Shown one piece after another: positions 26,664 through 37,328 of a stretch of DNA of 63,012 nt. Source of the DNA: JAEZVV01 sp036652035 (GTDB taxonomy: Bacteria > Pseudomonadota > Gammaproteobacteria > Burkholderiales > Burkholderiaceae_F); the NCBI GenBank assembly GCA_036652035.1, contig JAVVWR010000008.1:1-63012 (forward strand). The letters are read 5' to 3'. Position 1 is the stretch's first letter, and each line of letters opens with the position of its first letter. The notes beneath the pieces are model-generated. The model was not told where the DNA came from and searched no databases. It saw nothing but the letters and a program-made list of their open reading frames with translations. A program made the translations under genes and the position numbers.

Positions 26664-28076
26664 TCAATCCAGCGGGCTGGCGCGGCTCATTCGTGCCGCC
26701 GCCAGAATCGCCAGCGCGTTGACCGCGCCCAGCATCACGAAGACTTCGTGAAAGGCTGCAACCGGGTCGCTGGCGTGAACCGCCAGCCGCCACTCGAGCG
26801 CCACGCCAACCAGGCTCACGCCCACCGCGCCACCGAGCTGGCGCAGCAGGTTGATCAGGCTCATCGCCTGCGGCACCAGGGTGCCGCTCACGCCCACCAG
26901 GGCCAGCAGGTTAAGCGACGGCAGGATGCAGCCCAGGCCGATCCGGCCGACCACCGCCAAGGCCACCAGCAGCCACAAGGCCGTGCCCAGGCCCACCGTG
27001 GCCGTCAAGATGAAGGACAGACTCAGCAGCACCAGACCGCCAGTGATGTAGTGGCGGCGCGACTCGTGAGTGGCCCAGCGACCCACCAGCGGGATCACGA
27101 GCGCCAGCACGATTCCCGCCGGCAGCAGCACCGCGCCCGCCTGCGAGGCTGGCAGCTCCAGCGCCATCAACATGAAGACCGGCAGCAGGTAGGTCGAACC
27201 AAAGAGCGAAGCACCGTAGATAAAGGACACCACGGCGCCCAGGGCAAAGTTGCGATAGGACAAAAGATCCAGCCGCATCAAGGGCGTGGCCTTGCCGTGC
27301 TGATGGCGCACCAGGACCGCCAGCACCGCCAGGCTCGCCACCAGCAAGGCGGCACCCACCGCCGCACCGCGGCCGTGAAGCTGCGCCAGGCCGTTGAGCA
27401 GCAACAGAATGAAGCCCGCCGCCAGCGCCAGCCCGGCCAGATCAAGCCGGGTGCCATGGGCGTTGACCCGGGCGTGGCCGGGCGAGCTGTGCGGCAGCAA
27501 CCGCCAGGCCAGGCCCAGCGCGATCAGGCACAGCGGCGCGGCGACAAAGAACACCGCGCGCCAACCGAAAGCCTCGACCAGAAAGCCGCCGATGGTGGGG
27601 CCAAGCGCGGGCGCCAGCACCACCGCCGCGCCGAACCAGCCCATCGCCTTGCCGCGCTCGGCGCTGGTGAAGGCGTAGATGATGATGATCGCGGGAATCG
27701 GCTGCAGCACGCCGGCGGCCAGGCCCTCGACGACGCGCATCGCCATCACCAGCGCGTAACTGTTGGCGAAACCGCCGACCACGCTGCCTGCCAGCAGCAG
27801 CAGGATCGCGCCGATATAGGTGCGGCGATAACCGTGGCGCTCGAGCAGCCAGGGCGTGAGCGGCATCGACACGGTCATTGCCGCCATGAAACCCGCCGAC
27901 AGCCATTGCGCCTTTTCCTGACCGAGCGAGAAAAAACGGCTCATGTCCGGCACCGCAACGTTGACGATGGTCGAAGCCATGATCGAGGCCATCGTGCCCA
28001 GCATCACGGTGATGAGGACATACCAGCGATAGGACTCGCCGTAGCGCACGCGAAGCTGGGTAAGGTCGGTCAGCAT
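26664..28076 (-). CDS. MFS transporter, DHA2 (EmrB/QacA) drug-exporter family
   Basis: A 470-residue inner-membrane proton-coupled exporter with about 14 predicted helices. Family marks are VAVPDMSRFFSLGQEKAQWLSAGF (TM1-2), the motif WLLERHGYRR after TM2, RVVEGLAAGVLQPIPAIIII, and motif C in VLAPALGPTIGGFLVEAFGWR. The substrate is unknown. The ATG at 28076 is chosen from family alignment; the frame stays open far upstream only because it runs antisense to tex. It is divergent from tex, with 129 bp between start codons. Confidence 0.9.
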   Translation of the reverse strand: MLTDLTQLRVRYGESYRWYVLITVMLGTMASIMASTIVNVAVPDMSRFFSLGQEKAQWLSAGFMAAMTVSMPLTPWLLERHGYRRTYIGAILLLLAGSVVGGFANSYALVMAMRVVEGLAAGVLQPIPAIIIIYAFTSAERGKAMGWFGAAVVLAPALGPTIGGFLVEAFGWRAVFFVAAPLCLIALGLAWRLLPHSSPGHARVNAHGTRLDLAGLALAAGFILLLLNGLAQLHGRGAAVGAALLVASLAVLAVLVRHQHGKATPLMRLDLLSYRNFALGAVVSFIYGASLFGSTYLLPVFMLMALELPASQAGAVLLPAGIVLALVIPLVGRWATHESRRHYITGGLVLLSLSFILTATVGLGTALWLLVALAVVGRIGLGCILPSLNLLALVGVSGTLVPQAMSLINLLRQLGGAVGVSLVGVALEWRLAVHASDPVAAFHEVFVMLGAVNALAILAAARMSRASPLD

Positions 28077-28205
28077 GGAGTTTTGCTCGGGCCTCCAGTG
28101 CAACCGGACGCCGATGAATCGATCAGAGTCCGCATTGTCCTCTTGGTGTGGGCCCGATCTCGTTATCATCCGGATCCGTTTCGCTTCTTTTTTCCATCGC
28201 ACCGA

Positions 28206-30524
<2,319 letters not shown>

Positions 30525-30544
30525 ACACAGGACTTGCCCCGCGT

Positions 30545-30584
30545 GAACCGGGTCTTGCGCCCGGTTCGCTGCCGGGCTGGCAGC
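30545..30584. other. two tandem hairpins downstream of tex
   Basis: GAACCGGG (30545-30552) pairs with CCCGGTTC (30560-30567). Directly adjacent, GCTGCC (30568-30573) pairs with GGCAGC (30579-30584). Neither is followed by a T-run, so they are not classic intrinsic terminators; they could stabilise the tex transcript 3' end or assist factor-dependent termination. Confidence 0.5.
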
Positions 30585-30711
30585 GAGATAGCGCGGGAAA
30601 TCCTTATGCCCAGCCTGGCTCGAACACGCGATACCCTTTCCGCGTGTTAACGCTGTCATCGTTGCCCGTACCAACTTCTTCGGAAGGCCGTGCTGCAACA
30701 CCTTTGCGTCA

Positions 30712-32094
30712 ATGAACGCCCCGCCACTGCTGGCTGAATCGATTTCGCTCCAGCAAGCGCTGCTCAGCGGATCCCGCTCGCAGATCGAGAGCCTTCTGTT
30801 CGATGCGATCAGCGACGTTGACTCCCGCCTTCACCCCTGGGTCGAGCTCATGGCTCCTGCCACGGCCGCGGTGCTGGTCGACATGCGCGGCACCGGCGGC
30901 GGGCTGACCGCCGCACTCGCCACGCGCGTCCTGAAGCTCTCGACCTTCATGCGCTTTGCCAAGCGCGCGATCGATTCCAGCCCCGATGGCGACACGCTGC
31001 GCCACGCCATTCTCAGCATTCCCTCGATACGGGCGGAGCACATCGACCAGCTCGCGCCCTTGGCCACCACCAGCGAAGAAGCCTGGAGCGTCTTTGTGGG
31101 CCCCATTCTTGAGGAGCTCGACAAACGGGTGGTGATCAAACGCGCCGGCATCCGCGCTCGCCGCCTGGAGAAAGCCACCGCGGCTGGCGAGAAAAACGCC
31201 TCGCCCCTCACCACGACGCCGATCGAACCCGCGCCGGATGCCGTTATCGCAGTGACCGCGCCACGCGAACCGGAGACCGCGCCGCCGCCGCTCAAGACCG
31301 CATCACGACCGGGCTCCCATCGCGGCAGCGGCCTATGGACTCCCGCTACCCTCTTGCTCGCGGGCGTGCTGGCCATGCTGATATTCGGAACGGCGGGCAG
31401 CGCCATCACCTTGGCCGTGGTGCAAGAACGGGAAGCGGGCTACACCGGAGTTGCAAGGGCGGCCGATACCACGCTTCCAACACCGATCCGCAATGCAGAG
31501 CTGCTGATCCCGCGAGCGTCCACCGACTCAGCAACGACCACGGACTCTCCGTTCGCTCTTCTGACGACCGAAATCCTGCACGAAGTCGCCACACTGCGGC
31601 GAGTCGAAACACCGGCGGCCACCACCACAGCGCCCGCTCCCGATCAAGACGCTCAATCCATTGGCGACGAGCGCGTCGATGCCGATGACAAAGCGGCCCA
31701 AGACACCGTGACGCCGCCGACGGAAGAGGACTTGCCGCCGCGCCACCCGCCTCAAGACGCGGGCTCGGTCATGGGCTCGATCATGAGTTCGGCCATCGAC
31801 GGCGATCCGGCAGCCCAGCGCAAGGTCGGCGCGCACTACTTCCTCGGCCTGGAGCTGCAGCGCGATCGGGTGCTCGCCGCGGCGTGGCTCGATCTGGCTT
31901 CCCGCCAGGACGCTTCCGCGACACGGATGCGCGACAAGGTATCTCGACTGCTGCCCCCCGACCAGCGCAAGGAAGCCGCCCGCATTGCCAACGAATGGCA
32001 GCCGGGAGACCACTTGCATCGACTCGATCACAGCGCCGCCGACGCATTGGCGCCGGAGTCTGGCGCCCGGCGCGCGGCTCAGCCCGATTTCTGA
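30712..32094 (+). CDS. membrane protein with C-terminal Sel1-like repeat, function unknown
   Basis: A 460-residue protein I cannot assign to a named family. Residues 1-150 are a helical cytosolic region (ISLQQALLSGSRSQIESLLFDAI; LRHAILSIPSIRAEHIDQLA). A Pro/Thr/Ala-rich linker follows, then one transmembrane segment at about 208-236 (LLLAGVLAMLIFGTAGSAI). Next is a Thr/Asp-rich low-complexity stretch, probably periplasmic. Residues about 366-430 hold a Sel1/TPR-like pair of helices (DGDPAAQRKVGAHYFLGLEL; VLAAAWLDLASRQ). This is the architecture of secretion- or envelope-associated scaffolds. It lies 187 bp after tex, apparently monocistronic, and is convergent with the DUF808 gene. Confidence 0.75.
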   Translation: MNAPPLLAESISLQQALLSGSRSQIESLLFDAISDVDSRLHPWVELMAPATAAVLVDMRGTGGGLTAALATRVLKLSTFMRFAKRAIDSSPDGDTLRHAILSIPSIRAEHIDQLAPLATTSEEAWSVFVGPILEELDKRVVIKRAGIRARRLEKATAAGEKNASPLTTTPIEPAPDAVIAVTAPREPETAPPPLKTASRPGSHRGSGLWTPATLLLAGVLAMLIFGTAGSAITLAVVQEREAGYTGVARAADTTLPTPIRNAELLIPRASTDSATTTDSPFALLTTEILHEVATLRRVETPAATTTAPAPDQDAQSIGDERVDADDKAAQDTVTPPTEEDLPPRHPPQDAGSVMGSIMSSAIDGDPAAQRKVGAHYFLGLELQRDRVLAAAWLDLASRQDASATRMRDKVSRLLPPDQRKEAARIANEWQPGDHLHRLDHSAADALAPESGARRAAQPDF

Positions 32095-32147
32095 TCGACA
32101 CGCTGGAGCCCCCAGCCGCCGCGGGCCGCACCAAAAGTGAGATCAAG

Positions 32148-33074
32148 CTATCGCCGCACGATCCGGGTCACGAGCAGCACCGCGCCCAGCACCAGCGCCC
32201 CCGCGAGCACACCCACCAGACCGTCAAGCAGCATCGGCGTCAGCGCCGCCAGAACGCCGCCCGCCACCGGCACCGCCTGCATCGCCGCCTGCGCGGCGTG
32301 GACCACGGCCAGCGCCGCGGGGATGCCATGCAGCAGAATGCTGCCGCCGACCAGGAACATCGCCGCGGTACCCACCACCGACAAGGTCTTCATCAGCCAC
32401 GGCGCACTGCGCAACAGCGCACGACCCACAGCCTGCGCCACAGCGCCCGGCCGTTGCGTTAAATACAGGCCGGCATCGTCGAGCTTGACGATGGCAGCGA
32501 CCAGACCATAGACACCGACCGTCATCAACAAGGCGATGCCGGCGACCACCGCGACCTGACTCGAAAATGGCGCGTCCTGCACCGTTCCCAGAGCGATCAC
32601 GATGATCTCGGCCGAGAGGATGAAATCGGTGCGCACCGCGCCCTTGATCTTTTCCTTCTCGTAGGCCACGAGGTCAACTGCCGGATCGGCCACGGCCTTG
32701 ATCGTGCTGGCGTGCTCGGCCTCGTCCTCGGCGGGCGAGTGCAGAAACTTGTGCGCAAGCTTCTCGAAGCCCTCGTAGCAAAGAAAGGCGCCGCCCAGCA
32801 TCAAGAGCGGCGTGATCGCCCACGGCGCGACCGCGCTGACGCCCAGCGCCGCGGGCACCAGGATCAGCTTGTTCTTGAACGAACCGCGCGCCACCGCCCA
32901 TACCACCGGCAGCTCGCGCTCGGCGCGCACGCCGCTGACCTGCTGGGCATTGAGCGCGAGGTCGTCGCCCAACACCCCCGCGGTCTTCTTGGCCGCCACC
33001 TTGGTCATGGTGGCCACGTCGTCGAGAACCGCGGCAATGTCGTCGAGCAGGGCAAGCAGGCTGGCTCCGGCCAT
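32148..33074 (-). CDS. DUF808 (YedI-like) inner-membrane protein
   Basis: A 308-residue membrane protein starting at ATG 33074, where the family-typical N-terminus ASLLALLDDIAAVLDDVA begins. The conserved TKVAAKKTAGVLGDDLALNA block, the LGGAFLCYEGFEKLAHKF segment and FILSAEIIVIALGTV are all present, and several transmembrane helices follow to the C-terminus. The family is widespread, of unknown function, sometimes annotated as a putative transporter. In-frame upstream codons to 33179 lack family similarity and are excluded. Confidence 0.92.
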   Translation of the reverse strand: MAGASLLALLDDIAAVLDDVATMTKVAAKKTAGVLGDDLALNAQQVSGVRAERELPVVWAVARGSFKNKLILVPAALGVSAVAPWAITPLLMLGGAFLCYEGFEKLAHKFLHSPAEDEAEHASTIKAVADPAVDLVAYEKEKIKGAVRTDFILSAEIIVIALGTVQDAPFSSQVAVVAGIALLMTVGVYGLVAAIVKLDDAGLYLTQRPGAVAQAVGRALLRSAPWLMKTLSVVGTAAMFLVGGSILLHGIPAALAVVHAAQAAMQAVPVAGGVLAALTPMLLDGLVGVLAGALVLGAVLLVTRIVRR

Positions 33075-33424
33075 GGTGGTCTCAAACTTGGAAGAAGAAA
33101 GGAGACGAATCATGCAGAGATTTCGCGCGGCCCGCTCAAGAAAACCGCCACGCCAGCGGCAGGCCAGGCAGGAGCGCACGAAAATTCCAGACCTTGGTGT
33201 GCGACGACTTCACGCCCGCGGCGGCGACACTGATGGAAGCCATCAAGGCCCCCAGACCCGCAGTCTGAATCCGGCTGAAATGTCGCCTTTGTCACCCTCC
33301 ACCGACCGGCGCCAGACATGCACTGAACCCCGGCCAGACAGACCGGGGCGTGGGGCCGGCGTGGTACTGAGCGCTTCGCGGCAGACATCTCTGCCGCGCG
33401 CGTCGGTATCCGCTTGGCCGACGA
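33075..33424. other. 350-bp stretch with no supported gene
   Basis: I see no convincing coding region on either strand. A short plus-strand frame ends in LMEAIKAPRPAV and a stop at about 33266, but has no start or recognisable family. A CCCCGG/CCGGGG hairpin lies at about 33326-33348. The segment borders a truncated gene and the scaffold gap, so it may be decayed sequence. Confidence 0.5.
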
Positions 33425-33938
33425 CTACTGCAAGGCGCGTTTCAACGCGGCAAGCATGGCGGAGTCTTCCCAGGAATGAGTCTGTGTCACGCTGGGCGCA
33501 GCCTTCGTGTTGGCCTGCACATCAAAGCGTGCCGCATCCTTAGCGCCTGGCATATCGGTCACTTTCACCAACGATCCATCGGGTGCCGTAACGGTTGTCA
33601 CTCCCATTCCCCCGAATTGATCGCCGACGACGTGCAAAGCTTGCGCGCCGAAACGAGGGCTGGCGATATCCATCGTCCCAGAAGCCAGATCCATCGAGCC
33701 GCTGGCATCAGGCGCCGTGGAAACCACGCTGACGTTCGAATAAGCGTCGGTTCGGCCGTGGCGAAGCACATTGAAACTGCCGATGGCGACAAAGCTTTTA
33801 TCGTTGCGTCGATTGATCGACAGTTGAGCGCTGGCCGTTTCCTGAACGTTCGCGGTGTCCGGCGTCCGATAGACCAGAGAACTGATCGTAAAGTCACCCG
33901 ACTGAAGATAGGCGACCCCGCCGATTTCGAAAGCAACC
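33425..33938 (-). CDS. hypothetical protein, 5' part lost in the scaffold gap
   Basis: An open minus-strand frame of about 170 codons runs from the gap edge (33938) to a TAG at 33425-33427; its N-terminus lies in or beyond the Ns. The residues alternate polar and hydrophobic with many Ser, Thr, Asn and Gly (SGDFTISSLVYRTPD, SMDLASGTMDIASPRFGAQ, VGDQFGGMGVTTVTAPDGS). This suggests a beta-rich, probably exported or surface protein, closing with a helix (DSAMLAALKRAL). No family recognised. Base composition looks less GC-rich than the flanks (for example 33770-33930), which would fit horizontal acquisition. Confidence 0.55.
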
Positions 33939-34038
33939 NNNNNNNNNNNNNNNNNNNNNNNNNNNNNNNNNNNNNNNNNNNNNNNNNNNNNNNNNNNNNN
34001 NNNNNNNNNNNNNNNNNNNNNNNNNNNNNNNNNNNNNN
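33939..34038. other. scaffold gap of 100 Ns
   Basis: Exactly 100 consecutive Ns, the conventional placeholder for a gap of unknown length. The coding frames on its two sides belong to unrelated proteins, so at least one gene boundary lies inside it. Confidence 0.99.
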
Positions 34039-34230
34039 CCGCGCCAGGTTGGCGAGCGCACCGTCAAGAATCGCGCCGCCGACGTTGTCGAAATAGACGT
34101 CGATTCCCTGGGGCGCGTGGCGGCGCAACGGCTTCTTCACGTCTTCGCTCTGACAGTCGAGCGTGACGCCAAGCTCACCGACAAGCCTTCCGCCCATGTC
34201 GCGGCCGCCGGCCATGCCGGTCACCGGGCC
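34039..34230 (-). pseudogene. remnant of a CurA/MDR-type NADP-dependent oxidoreductase
   Basis: The minus-strand frame reads TGMAGGRDMGGRLVGELGV, then LDCQSEDV and RRHAPQGIDVYFDNVGGAIL before entering the gap. This is the Rossmann-fold part of medium-chain NADP-dependent oxidoreductases of the curcumin-reductase/YncB family, where the equivalent is a G-x-AGG...ELGFD..IDYK.ED...CP.GIDVYFDNVGG. The N-terminal half of the enzyme is absent: upstream codons (34231-34400) do not match. The cysteine in LDCQ and the odd AGGRDMG loop also suggest decay. The rest, 34231-34466, holds no gene I can support. Confidence 0.7.
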
Positions 34231-34466
34231 GCTCTTGTCCGCGTTCATCCCGCCGCACCGACCTAGCACGCTTGGCCTCGCTTCGGCCAGAGGTTTTGTG
34301 ACGACTGTCTGACCTTGGCAAGGTCGAGCCGCGCCGCCATGGCGGACGTCTGCGCCAGATCGAAAGCTCGCGTTGCCTTGGGCTGGCTCGCGGACTAACA
34401 CCTAGAGCGAAGCACCGAAGCCGCGCCTAGCATCGTTCGACGCTTACGACACGAACGGAGCCCTAC

Positions 34467-35756
34467 ATGGATACCTCAGCACCCGCCACCGCGATTGAAT
34501 TGCCCCCGCTGCTGCCACCGACCGAACAGGCGATTGCGCAGCTGATGGCTGCGCCCGCGCTGCAAGCCGCTCTGGCTGCCGCGCTGCGCGACGACGCGCT
34601 GACGCTGGCCGATCAGATTGCCTTGTCCGAGATCGAATCACCGCCCTTTCATGAAGACGTGCGCGCCGCCGACTTCGCCCGCCGCCTGCGCGAGCTGGGC
34701 CTGACGGATGTCCGCATCGACACCGAAGGCAATGTGATCGGCGTTCGCCCCGGCACCGGCGGCGGCCCGCGCCTGGTACTCGCCGCCCACCTCGACACCG
34801 TGTTCCCCGCCGGCACCGACGTGAAGGTGCGCCAGGAAGGCCAGCGCTATTTCGGCCCCGGCATCTCGGACAACGCACGTGGCCTGGCCGTGCTGCTGCA
34901 GATCCTGCGCACGCTCACCGAGCAGGACATCAAGACCACGGGTGATCTGTGGTTCGTGGGAACGGTGGGCGAAGAGGGCAATGGCGACCTGCGCGGCTGC
35001 AAGGCCTTGTTTGCCAACAACCCAACGATCGACGGTTTCATCGCTGTCGATGGCGTGGCCGTGACCCGCATCCTGGCCAACGCCACGGGCAGCCGGCGCT
35101 ACCGCGTGCGCTACGAAGGTCCGGGCGGCCACAGCTACAACGCCTTCGGCCTGCCCAGCGCCACCCACGCGCTCGGTCGCGCGATTGCCGCGATCAGCGA
35201 CGTCCCCGTGCCCGACGAACCGCGCACCACTTTCACCGTCGGCACGGTCAAGGGCGGCACCACGGTCAATGCGATCGCGGCCAACGCCGAGCTCGAACTC
35301 GACATGCGCTCGAACGACGGCGAAGAACTCAAGCGTCTCGAAGCGACAATCCTGCCCTTGCTCGAAGCCGCCGCCAGTGCCGAAAACCGCCGCTGGAACG
35401 CGCCCGCCGACAAGCAGATCAAGCTGGTGCTCGAATCCATCGGCGATCGCCCGGGTGGCCAGCAGCCGCCCGAAACTTCGGTGCTGCAAGCCGCCCGCGG
35501 CGCGCAGGCGGCGCTCGGCATTGCCCTGCTCAAGTACTCGGCCGCCAGCACCGACCACAACGTGCCGGTCAGCCTTGGCGTTCCCGCCACCACGCTCGGC
35601 GGCGGTGGCGCTGAAGCCAACAACCACACGCTGCGCGAGTGGTACGAACCGATCAACGCCTGGCAGGGCCCGCAGCTCTCGCTGCTCACCGCGCTCGCCC
35701 TGGTCGGCGTCGATGGCGTCAGCCAGCCTTTGCTGAGCCTGCGTCCCAGACGCTAG
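34467..35756 (+). CDS. M20-family metallopeptidase
   Basis: A 429-residue zinc-dependent exopeptidase or amidohydrolase of the M20/M25/M40 family. The first metal ligand is in LVLAAHLDTVFPAGTD. GISDNARGLAVLLQIL carries the bridging Asp, VGTVGEEGNGDLRG the catalytic Glu pair, and the dimerisation domain includes YEGPGGHSYNAFGLPSA. A late ligand is in NNHTLREWYEP. Length and order suit tripeptidase-T-like or dipeptidase members; substrate unknown. GGAG lies six bases before the ATG, and a strong terminator follows at 35778-35802. It probably works with the peptide-uptake cluster encoded downstream. Confidence 0.92.
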   Translation: MDTSAPATAIELPPLLPPTEQAIAQLMAAPALQAALAAALRDDALTLADQIALSEIESPPFHEDVRAADFARRLRELGLTDVRIDTEGNVIGVRPGTGGGPRLVLAAHLDTVFPAGTDVKVRQEGQRYFGPGISDNARGLAVLLQILRTLTEQDIKTTGDLWFVGTVGEEGNGDLRGCKALFANNPTIDGFIAVDGVAVTRILANATGSRRYRVRYEGPGGHSYNAFGLPSATHALGRAIAAISDVPVPDEPRTTFTVGTVKGGTTVNAIAANAELELDMRSNDGEELKRLEATILPLLEAAASAENRRWNAPADKQIKLVLESIGDRPGGQQPPETSVLQAARGAQAALGIALLKYSAASTDHNVPVSLGVPATTLGGGGAEANNHTLREWYEPINAWQGPQLSLLTALALVGVDGVSQPLLSLRPRR

Positions 35757-35777
35757 GATTTATCGTATAGAGGACTC

Positions 35778-35802
35778 GCGCCGGGCCTGACCCGGCGCTT
35801 TT
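35778..35802 (+). terminator. intrinsic terminator after the M20 peptidase
   Basis: A perfect 8-bp stem, GCGCCGGG (35778-35785) with CCCGGCGC (35791-35798), five-base loop CCTGA, followed by TTTTCTAT. It is placed 21 bp after the peptidase stop codon. Confidence 0.88.
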
Positions 35803-35854
35803 CTATCTTAGGGTTTGATCTAGCTCGCATCGGCTCGTTGGGTCGTTTTGTAGG

Positions 35855-36238
35855 ATGCCTTCATCACGCAAGGCACGCGGCTTCGGCCACAGCCGGCCCA
35901 ACCGGGAGCGATCGTTGAACAAGTGTTACGGAGCATGGAGCCTCGGGCTCTTTGCATCGATTATGAGCTTGAGCATCCACGCCAGAAGTCTGGTTGACGT
36001 GGACCTTGCCCCCTCTCTCGGCCGGCTCCACGCCAAGCACACGACCCTCGCCTGCGGCGACTGCCACAGCGAGGGACACCCCAGCGCCGCCACTCTGGCG
36101 GCTCAGACCGACGACAAGACCTGTCAGAGCTGTCACGGCAAAAACAAGACCACGCCGGAGGAGGCGCTTCGCGCGCCCTCGAAACACCCCCCTTTCTCGC
36201 AAGAGCACGAGTGCAAGAGCTGCCACAAGACGCGCTAG
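35855..36238 (+). CDS. small triheme c-type cytochrome (cytochrome c3-like)
   Basis: A 127-residue exported protein with three CXXCH haem c sites: CGDCH, CQSCH and CKSCH. Single histidines between them (LHAKHTTL, GHPSA, SKHPPFSQEH) probably serve as distal ligands, giving bis-His haems. The spacing resembles the small cytochrome c3 / fumarate-reductase haem domain, which normally has four haems; I see only three. The N-terminus is ambiguous: the ATG at 35855 gives an extended basic leader. A TTG at 35915, with GGGAG upstream, would put the hydrophobic signal (GAWSLGLFASIMSLSIHA) at the very start. No partner flavoprotein or quinol dehydrogenase gene is adjacent. Confidence 0.82.
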   Translation: MPSSRKARGFGHSRPNRERSLNKCYGAWSLGLFASIMSLSIHARSLVDVDLAPSLGRLHAKHTTLACGDCHSEGHPSAATLAAQTDDKTCQSCHGKNKTTPEEALRAPSKHPPFSQEHECKSCHKTR

Positions 36239-36266
36239 CTCTGCGCCCAGGCCTTCGTCCCGGATT

Positions 36267-37328
36267 TCAGACCACGCGTCGCAGCGCGTCCACCAGCGAC
36301 AGCCGCTGCGCACCGCCGAAACCCACCACGGTTTCGGCGCTGTAGATCGCCTTGAGAATCGCCTGCTCGGTGGCATCGGCGGCGGCCTCGAAAAACTCGG
36401 GATCGAGCGCGGTGTCGTAAAGGTATTGCAACGCCGGCCGCAGCGCGCCGGTGGGCTCGCCTTCGATCGCGTAACGCACGGTGTGCGAGGTGGTGAAAGC
36501 CACCACCGCATCGCCGCTGCCATGGCCGAACACCGAGCCGGTGCGCGCCAGGCCCGCGGTGGCGCGTTGCGCCAGGCGACGCAGCTGGCGGTGCTCGAGC
36601 GGTGCGTCGGTCGCCAGAATGATGATGATCGAACCGGTCTCGGGCTGGCGGTCGCGCTCGGCCGCATCCTGCAGCAACTCGCCGATGCGCTGGCCGGCAA
36701 CGATCAGCTGGTGCGGCTTGCCGTAGTTGGAGAGCACCAGCGCCCCCACGGTGTACTCGTGCTCGTCGGCGCGGGCGATGCGCGAGGCCGAACCCACACC
36801 GCCCTTCAGGCCGAAGTTGACCATGCCGCGGCCGGCGCCGACCGCGCCGCAGGCGAAGTCGGGCTTGCAGTCGGCCAGCGCCGCCAGGTAGTGCTCGTCG
36901 GTGATGGTGAGCTGCTGGATATCGGAGAGCAGGGCGTCGCTGCACTCGAACACCAGCGGATTGCATGAACCGGTGCCGCGGCAGATGCGCGGATGGGTGC
37001 GGATCGCCTCGCGCACCTGCGCCATGCCGACCGCGCCCACGCACAGCGTGTTGGTCAGAGCGATCGGGGTCTCGAAGACGCCCAGCTCGTCAAGCTGACT
37101 CAGGCCCATCGCCTTGGTATGGCCGTTGATGATGACCGAGGCGGCCGGCACCTTGTCGGTATAGGGGTCGCCGGCATGGGGCCGGATCACCGTCACACCG
37201 GTCTGGACTTCGCCGTCGGCGATGGTGTGGTGGCCGACGGTGACGCCGGCCACGTCGGAAATCAGGTCGCGCGCGCCGGAGGCGCGGCGACCGATGCGGG
37301 GCATTTCAAGAGGCAACATTTGAATCAT
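36267..37328 (-). CDS. P1-family peptidase (DmpA/BapA-type aminopeptidase)
   Basis: A 353-residue autoprocessing N-terminal-nucleophile hydrolase. Family marks: DVAGVTVGHHTI at the N-terminus, INGHTKAMGLSQLDELG, CGAVGAGRGMVNFGLKGGVGSAS in the middle, and the self-cleavage region TGSVFGHGSGDAVVAF. The Ser of GSGD would become the N-terminal nucleophile. Members release N-terminal D- or L-amino acids or beta-amino acids from small peptides. The start ATG overlaps the gsiD stop by 4 bp (ATGA), so it is translationally coupled to the importer. The likely job is to hydrolyse imported peptides in the cytosol. Confidence 0.92.
   Translation of the reverse strand: MIQMLPLEMPRIGRRASGARDLISDVAGVTVGHHTIADGEVQTGVTVIRPHAGDPYTDKVPAASVIINGHTKAMGLSQLDELGVFETPIALTNTLCVGAVGMAQVREAIRTHPRICRGTGSCNPLVFECSDALLSDIQQLTITDEHYLAALADCKPDFACGAVGAGRGMVNFGLKGGVGSASRIARADEHEYTVGALVLSNYGKPHQLIVAGQRIGELLQDAAERDRQPETGSIIIILATDAPLEHRQLRRLAQRATAGLARTGSVFGHGSGDAVVAFTTSHTVRYAIEGEPTGALRPALQYLYDTALDPEFFEAAADATEQAILKAIYSAETVVGFGGAQRLSLVDALRRVV

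Noticed and set aside
26748..28205. A long upstream extension of the tex frame
   Set aside because: It is antisense to the MFS transporter and encodes Gln/Arg/His-rich nonsense; the conserved Tex N-terminus starts at 28206.
33110..33543. Short frames in the stretch before the scaffold gap, including one ending LMEAIKAPRPAV
   Set aside because: No start codon with ribosome-binding site, no recognised family, and composition unlike the neighbours.
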